A DNA stretch of 35,560 nt from a virus. The DNA is taken from positions 1-35,560 of IMG/VR virus record IMGVR_UViG_3300021378_000078; one strand, written 5' to 3'. Below the pieces are notes generated by a model. It saw only the letters and a list, made by a program, of their open reading frames with translations. It was not told where the DNA came from and ran no database searches. This document shows, piece after piece, positions 30,699 to 35,560 of the stretch (the first letter of the stretch is position 1; every line of letters begins with the position of its first letter). The position numbers and the translations under genes were made by a program.

Positions 30699-33600
30699 TG
30701 GCAAATGATATAAAAGTTTTAAAGAATAATACTTTAGAAGAATTAAGACAAAAGACAAATGAAGTTTCTTTTAATCAAGGTGATAGTACAACACTTGATG
30801 TTACAAGACTAGCAGATAAAGTATTTTCTTATTCAGCTACAACTGCCAATGGTGGAAAATTCTTCGGAAATAGTTTAGTATTTTCTCACTTACCTGAAAT
30901 AACTATTGATAATACTGGCGGATATATTATCTTAAAGGATAGTACAACTATTCCAGCAAGTTTTGCAACAGATTCTACTCTTTCACAATCAGGTGGATTT
31001 AGTGCAACACTAGTAAGTATTTCAATAGTAGATGGCAAAAAGAAACTATTGGTTAAAAATACAAGTGGTACTTTTAATGCTGGTCAAGATTTAACAGATG
31101 GTACTGGTAGTATAGGTAATGCAAACGTAATAAGACTTATAGTAGAATCTTATCAAGTAGGCTCTATTAGAGTTACTAAGGCCGGTACAGAGTTAGTACA
31201 AGACTTAACTGCTACTGGTTATCATGTTCCTACTATTGCAGGTTCAATAACTCTTACAGGAAGTAATACTCTAACTGATATTACAGAAGGTACATTATCT
31301 TATCAAGGTGCTGCTCAAACTACTGTTGCAGGTGTAGAGGCAAATGGTACTTGGTACGGAACAGTTTATCATATTAATGCTACTACTTTACTTGTTAAAA
31401 CAATAAGTGGTGTATTTGCCGAAGGTAATATAATTAGATTCTTAGGCCTAAGTAATACTATTGCTGGAGCCAATCATGGAAATATTACTAATCTATCTCC
31501 TGCTGATTCTCATATAGTAGAACTTAATACACCAGCTACTAATGGTCAGGCAGTAAAAGTTATTACTGGAGATATCATAGATGCAGTTAATGAATTGCAA
31601 GATGATATTGGAACAGTAGAAAATTTACAATCAAGATATTCAACAAAGGAAGTAGTAACTGCACTTAACCAAATTGATACACATCTATATGATAGTGGAG
31701 TATCATTCACTGGTCTATCAGCTAACGACTTTAAAGCAGGTATTAATGAACTAAGAGCAGAACTTGGTAATCATAATGATATTAATAATGCTACTGGTTA
31801 TACAGCAACAACAGCTGTAACTGGTATCACAGAAATCCAAGGCGATATCGGTGATGTTACATCATTAACCACATCACATAAAGCTACTTTGGTTGGAGCC
31901 ATCGGAGAAATTGAAGCAGTATTCGATGCATCAACACATGAGATTAGTGCAGGTTCAAATGCATTTAATATTACATCTGGGACATTTACTATTGATTCTG
32001 CTGGAGATGTTATATTAGATTCGGGTGCTGGTAATTTAACACTAAAGGCCGGTGGTACTCAATATGGAGAAATAGACAAAGTAAGTGGTACCAATAATAT
32101 TCTTATTAAATCTGGTACTTCTACAATGATAACAGGTAATGGTGCCAATGCAACCTTTGCCAATAACTTAACAGTCACAAATGACCTAGATGTTGATAAC
32201 AATTTAAATGTAGATGGTCAAGGTGTTATTGATTTAACTCTATCGGTAGGTGGACTTGCAAGTCTTAATGGTGGTATTGCAGTAGATGGTACTGCATTCA
32301 CAGTTGCAAACACTAGTGGTAATACATCTATTGCAGGAACACTTGGAGTTACAGGTGCAACTACTCTAACAGGTAATTTAGCTACTCAAGGTAATAATAC
32401 TCTAGGTAATGGTACAGGAGATGATACAACAGTCTCTGGAGACTTAACAGTTAATGTTAATACACTATTAAGTGGAACAGTTAACATTGACGGTGCTACA
32501 GATATTGATTCTACTCTTGATGTTCTTAACGGAACAACTCTAAGAAGTACACTAGATGTAAATGGTGTTACTAACTTTAATAGTACTACTCAATCTACAA
32601 GTACAACTACAGGTGCAGTTAGAATTGACGGCGGTGTTGGAATTGCAAAGGATACTTATGTTGGTGGAAATCTTGATGTAACAGGTACATTAGATATTGG
32701 TGCACTAACAACGACAGCACAAACAGTAAAATTGGCTATCAATGAATTACAATCAGAAATTGGTTCTGCAAATTTCGTCGGAGATATTACAAATGGTGCA
32801 GGTTCAGTAACAGCGGCAATTGGTTTAATAGAAACAGAGATTGGTAATGATGAAGGATATAGAGCCACAGGTAGTGAAGCAATTACTTATGGTGCAACAA
32901 CAATTTCTGGAGTATTAGTAAATCTTAATGATGAACTAGATGCTCTGAATGGACTTAATCTCACTGCAGGTAGTGGTCTTACAGGTGGCGGAACACTTGC
33001 ATCCAATAGAACATTCAATGTAGGTCAAGGAACAGGTATTAATGTTACGGCCGATGCAGTAGGTATTGCAAATGGGGGAGTTGGAACAACTCAACTAGCA
33101 ACAGATGCAGTTACAACTATTAAGATTACAGATGGTAATGTAACTAATGCTAAACTTGATAATTCTACTATTACTATTGGTGCAGAAAGTGGAACTGCTC
33201 ATGCAATTGCTCTTGGAGAAACTCTAACAGTAAGTGCTGGTGAAGGTATTAACACTAATATTAATGATAACACATTACAGATATCTGGAGAGGATGCATC
33301 AACTACTAATAAAGGTGTTGCTAAATTTACATCTACTGACTTTACAGTTTCAAGTGGCACAGTATCATTAAAAGATGAGGCTATTCAAGATATAGTCGGA
33401 TTGATGGTTAATAGTTCTAGTGAAGATGGAATTAGTGTTACCTATGATGATACAAGTGGAAAACTTCACTTTGATATAGATGATGATGGTGATGATGGTG
33501 TAATGAGATTATCACAAGACCAAGAAATTTCTGGAACAAAGACATTTACTGGAACAATAAATTTATCAGGTGGTTCTCTCATACTAGGTGGAGGAGCTGG

Positions 33601-35560
33601 TAGTGCCCAAACATTTAATACGGCATTCATAACATTAAATTCAACTGCAAGTACAGAAGGTTTAAAAGTAGATAGAAGTGAAATTACTGCTAATAGTGTT
33701 CAACCAACAGTAGATGCCGTATTACAATGGAGCGAGGGTAGAGTAGGCACAGGTGCTAATAATACTTCTCATAGAGCTTGGCAACTAGCTGGACTTACTA
33801 ATGATAATGCTCCTGTTGCTAATACTGCTGACGTAGTTACTTTCTACAATGCAAAAGATTTAATTACTTCCAATACAGAAACTGCTATTACAGTAGGTTG
33901 GGATTCTACTAATCAGAACTTTGATTTTGGTGTAAATGTAGATAATTCCTCTATTGAAGTAAGTAGTAATAATCTAAGAGTTAAGGCTCTTGGTATTACT
34001 AATGCAATGTTGGCCGGAAGTATTGCTGCAAGTAAACTTGCAGGAAGTATTGGAAATTCTAAATTAACTAATTCAAGTATTACAATTGGTAATAGTACAA
34101 TCGCACTAGGTGGTTCAGATACTACTCTTACAGGGTTAACAGACATTGATTTAACTGCAGGTAGTAAAACAATCTTTGACGGAGTTGGTGCAAACAATTT
34201 AACTATTGGTGCTAATACAACGTCCGTTATTATTGCAGGTAACTTAGAAGTTCAAGGAACAACGACATATCTCAATACTACAAATGTAGAAATTACAGAT
34301 AAAAATATTCTATTAGGTAAAGGTTCTACTACTGGTACTGCAAATACTGGAACCGGAATTACCTTTGGTGAATATGCGGCCGCTGCAACATTTAATTATA
34401 ATCATACAGGAACTAAATTAGAGTCTAATAAAAATATTCAGGCTCCTACATTCCTTGGTAATCTTGCTGCATCTTATCTAACTGGAACAATTGCAGATGC
34501 TAGATTGCCAAATAGTATTTCATCAAGTATTACAGGTAATGCTGCTACTGCAACTCAAGTTTATGTAACAGAAAACAATACAGAGAGTGCTAATTTAAGA
34601 TTATTATTCCATGATGGAACTGGGACAGGAAATAGTGGAGTTGAACATGATGATAACTTACTATACAATCCAAGCTCAAATACATTAACTGCTGGAACAT
34701 TTAGTGGTAACATTGCATGGGGTAATGTAACTGGTAAACCAACACTAGATAATTATAACTATTGGACACTACAGGCCGACTCGGGTAGTAACGATAATAT
34801 TACATCAACTGAAGTTGTAGATTTCCAAGGTGGTAATGCAATTTCTACTGTTGCAAATACTAATGGTATTGAAATAAAATTAGATAGTAATTCTATTGCA
34901 GTAGATGAATTAAATTGTGCAGATGGAAGTGCTGGCCAAGTATTACAGACAGATGGTGCTGGTACTCTATCTTTTGGTTCAGTATCAACAGCAAATAACT
35001 TTGTTACTGGTGCTTCATGGAATACTGGTAATGGTGTTCTTACACTTTCACGTCAAGGGCTATCTGCAGTAACTGTTGACCTAGATGGAAGATACTTAAC
35101 AACAGACCAATCTCAAGCAACAGTATTTCAAGTTGAAAACGATGCAAGTACAGACCAATTCTCAGTAGGTCATGGAGATGGGATAGAGTTTGCTGCAGGT
35201 GGTAATTTATCAGTTGCATTTGATGCATCACAAAAGAAAGTCACTTATTCATATACAACACCAGCTGATGATAATACAACATACTTACTAAAAGCACAAC
35301 AGACAGATGGTGATAATACAAATCCAAATCTATTCTTAGACGCGTCAACTGGAGCTGATGATACTATTAAATTAGTAGGTAGTGGTGAAACAACAGTAAC
35401 TAGAAATAATGATGGTCAGATTACATTTAATACCCCAAGTCCAGGCAATGGTATTCTTACTTTAAGTACAAGTGCTGGTCTTGATGGATCTGCAACATTT
35501 TCTGCAAACCAAGCTGGGGCATCTAGTTATAATGTTTCACTAGATTTATCTGAACTTGAT
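30698..35560 (+). CDS. Very long tail fibre protein, 3' end outside the window
   Basis: An open frame of 1621 codons from ATG 30698 to the window edge, without a stop. The N-terminal 260 residues contain two copies of the small beta module seen in baseplate proteins (about 97-133 and 205-248). From about 280 come helical spacers (VITGDIIDAVNELQDDIGT) and long Gly/Thr/Asn-rich beta repeats of the NLDVTGTLDIGALTTTAQTV type. It has the marine fibre signature EVQGTTTYLNTTNVEITDKN followed by ILLGKG (about residues 1185-1210) and twin 'TNAKLDNSTITIG / GNSKLTNSSITIG' blocks. Such proteins trimerise and recognise the host surface. The C-terminal receptor or chaperone part is not visible. Confidence 0.88.
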   Translation, partial: MANDIKVLKNNTLEELRQKTNEVSFNQGDSTTLDVTRLADKVFSYSATTANGGKFFGNSLVFSHLPEITIDNTGGYIILKDSTTIPASFATDSTLSQSGGFSATLVSISIVDGKKKLLVKNTSGTFNAGQDLTDGTGSIGNANVIRLIVESYQVGSIRVTKAGTELVQDLTATGYHVPTIAGSITLTGSNTLTDITEGTLSYQGAAQTTVAGVEANGTWYGTVYHINATTLLVKTISGVFAEGNIIRFLGLSNTIAGANHGNITNLSPADSHIVELNTPATNGQAVKVITGDIIDAVNELQDDIGTVENLQSRYSTKEVVTALNQIDTHLYDSGVSFTGLSANDFKAGINELRAELGNHNDINNATGYTATTAVTGITEIQGDIGDVTSLTTSHKATLVGAIGEIEAVFDASTHEISAGSNAFNITSGTFTIDSAGDVILDSGAGNLTLKAGGTQYGEIDKVSGTNNILIKSGTSTMITGNGANATFANNLTVTNDLDVDNNLNVDGQGVIDLTLSVGGLASLNGGIAVDGTAFTVANTSGNTSIAGTLGVTGATTLTGNLATQGNNTLGNGTGDDTTVSGDLTVNVNTLLSGTVNIDGATDIDSTLDVLNGTTLRSTLDVNGVTNFNSTTQSTSTTTGAVRIDGGVGIAKDTYVGGNLDVTGTLDIGALTTTAQTVKLAINELQSEIGSANFVGDITNGAGSVTAAIGLIETEIGNDEGYRATGSEAITYGATTISGVLVNLNDELDALNGLNLTAGSGLTGGGTLASNRTFNVGQGTGINVTADAVGIANGGVGTTQLATDAVTTIKITDGNVTNAKLDNSTITIGAESGTAHAIALGETLTVSAGEGINTNINDNTLQISGEDASTTNKGVAKFTSTDFTVSSGTVSLKDEAIQDIVGLMVNSSSEDGISVTYDDTSGKLHFDIDDDGDDGVMRLSQDQEISGTKTFTGTINLSGGSLILGGGAGSAQTFNTAFITLNSTASTEGLKVDRSEITANSVQPTVDAVLQWSEGRVGTGANNTSHRAWQLAGLTNDNAPVANTADVVTFYNAKDLITSNTETAITVGWDSTNQNFDFGVNVDNSSIEVSSNNLRVKALGITNAMLAGSIAASKLAGSIGNSKLTNSSITIGNSTIALGGSDTTLTGLTDIDLTAGSKTIFDGVGANNLTIGANTTSVIIAGNLEVQGTTTYLNTTNVEITDKNILLGKGSTTGTANTGTGITFGEYAAAATFNYNHTGTKLESNKNIQAPTFLGNLAASYLTGTIADARLPNSISSSITGNAATATQVYVTENNTESANLRLLFHDGTGTGNSGVEHDDNLLYNPSSNTLTAGTFSGNIAWGNVTGKPTLDNYNYWTLQADSGSNDNITSTEVVDFQGGNAISTVANTNGIEIKLDSNSIAVDELNCADGSAGQVLQTDGAGTLSFGSVSTANNFVTGASWNTGNGVLTLSRQGLSAVTVDLDGRYLTTDQSQATVFQVENDASTDQFSVGHGDGIEFAAGGNLSVAFDASQKKVTYSYTTPADDNTTYLLKAQQTDGDNTNPNLFLDASTGADDTIKLVGSGETTVTRNNDGQITFNTPSPGNGILTLSTSAGLDGSATFSANQAGASSYNVSLDLSELD

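Overview
The window is a stretch of an AT-rich, T4-like contractile-tailed phage genome. By its gene families it resembles marine T4-like phages such as the cyanophages and the myovirus-type phages of streamlined marine bacteria (SAR11, OM43). The replication/late-transcription cluster gp33-dsbA-gp59-gp32 and a nearly complete T4-type baseplate set are recognisable. The host cannot be read from the sequence. Coding is dense, with many stop/start overlaps of the TAATG or ATGA type. No tRNA, insertion sequence or CRISPR array was seen.

Layout. (1) 1-3115, plus strand: the tail of an unidentified gene, a secreted curlin-repeat-like protein, a 26-codon mini-ORF, an acidic single-span membrane protein and a 614-residue CHASE2-plus-class III adenylate cyclase. 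All are head-to-tail and tightly packed. This is the accessory cassette and the most unusual content of the window. (2) 3116-5928, plus: small early-type genes, including a SprT-like metallopeptidase, small membrane proteins and unknowns. They are driven by near-identical TTTACA-17-TATAAT promoters, two of which have an 11-bp TGTTACAyTTG element upstream. (3) 5936-9377, plus: a hairpin fused to a promoter, a conserved unknown, gp33, DsbA, gp59, another promoter, gp32 and a textbook terminator. (4) 9383-14142, minus: head/tail assembly genes. In transcription order these are gp4, a gp2-like protein, a tube-fold baseplate protein, the gp26 chaperone with a -1 frame extension, an EF-hand membrane protein and the tape measure. 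(5) 14197-35560, plus: late baseplate operon with gp48-like, gp53, gp27-like hub, a lysozyme-less gp5 spike, an unknown, gp25, gp6, a gp7-position wedge, gp8, a 1799-residue DUF4815 protein, a small coiled-coil protein and a very large tail fibre running off the window.

Regulation. Early-type genes use sigma70-like promoters. Late genes carry T4-type TATAAATA boxes at gene starts, including a divergent pair between gp4 and the gp48-like gene, and gp33 supplies the matching late co-activator. gp26 and the next reading frame look like a G/GT-type tail-assembly-chaperone pair made by -1 frameshifting on a seven-T slippery run just upstream of the tape measure region.

Highest-value observations: the phage curlin/adenylate cyclase cassette; the gp26 -1 frameshift; the EF-hand membrane protein next to the tape measure; the promoter family with helically phased upstream elements; and a small beta module scattered through several baseplate and fibre proteins.
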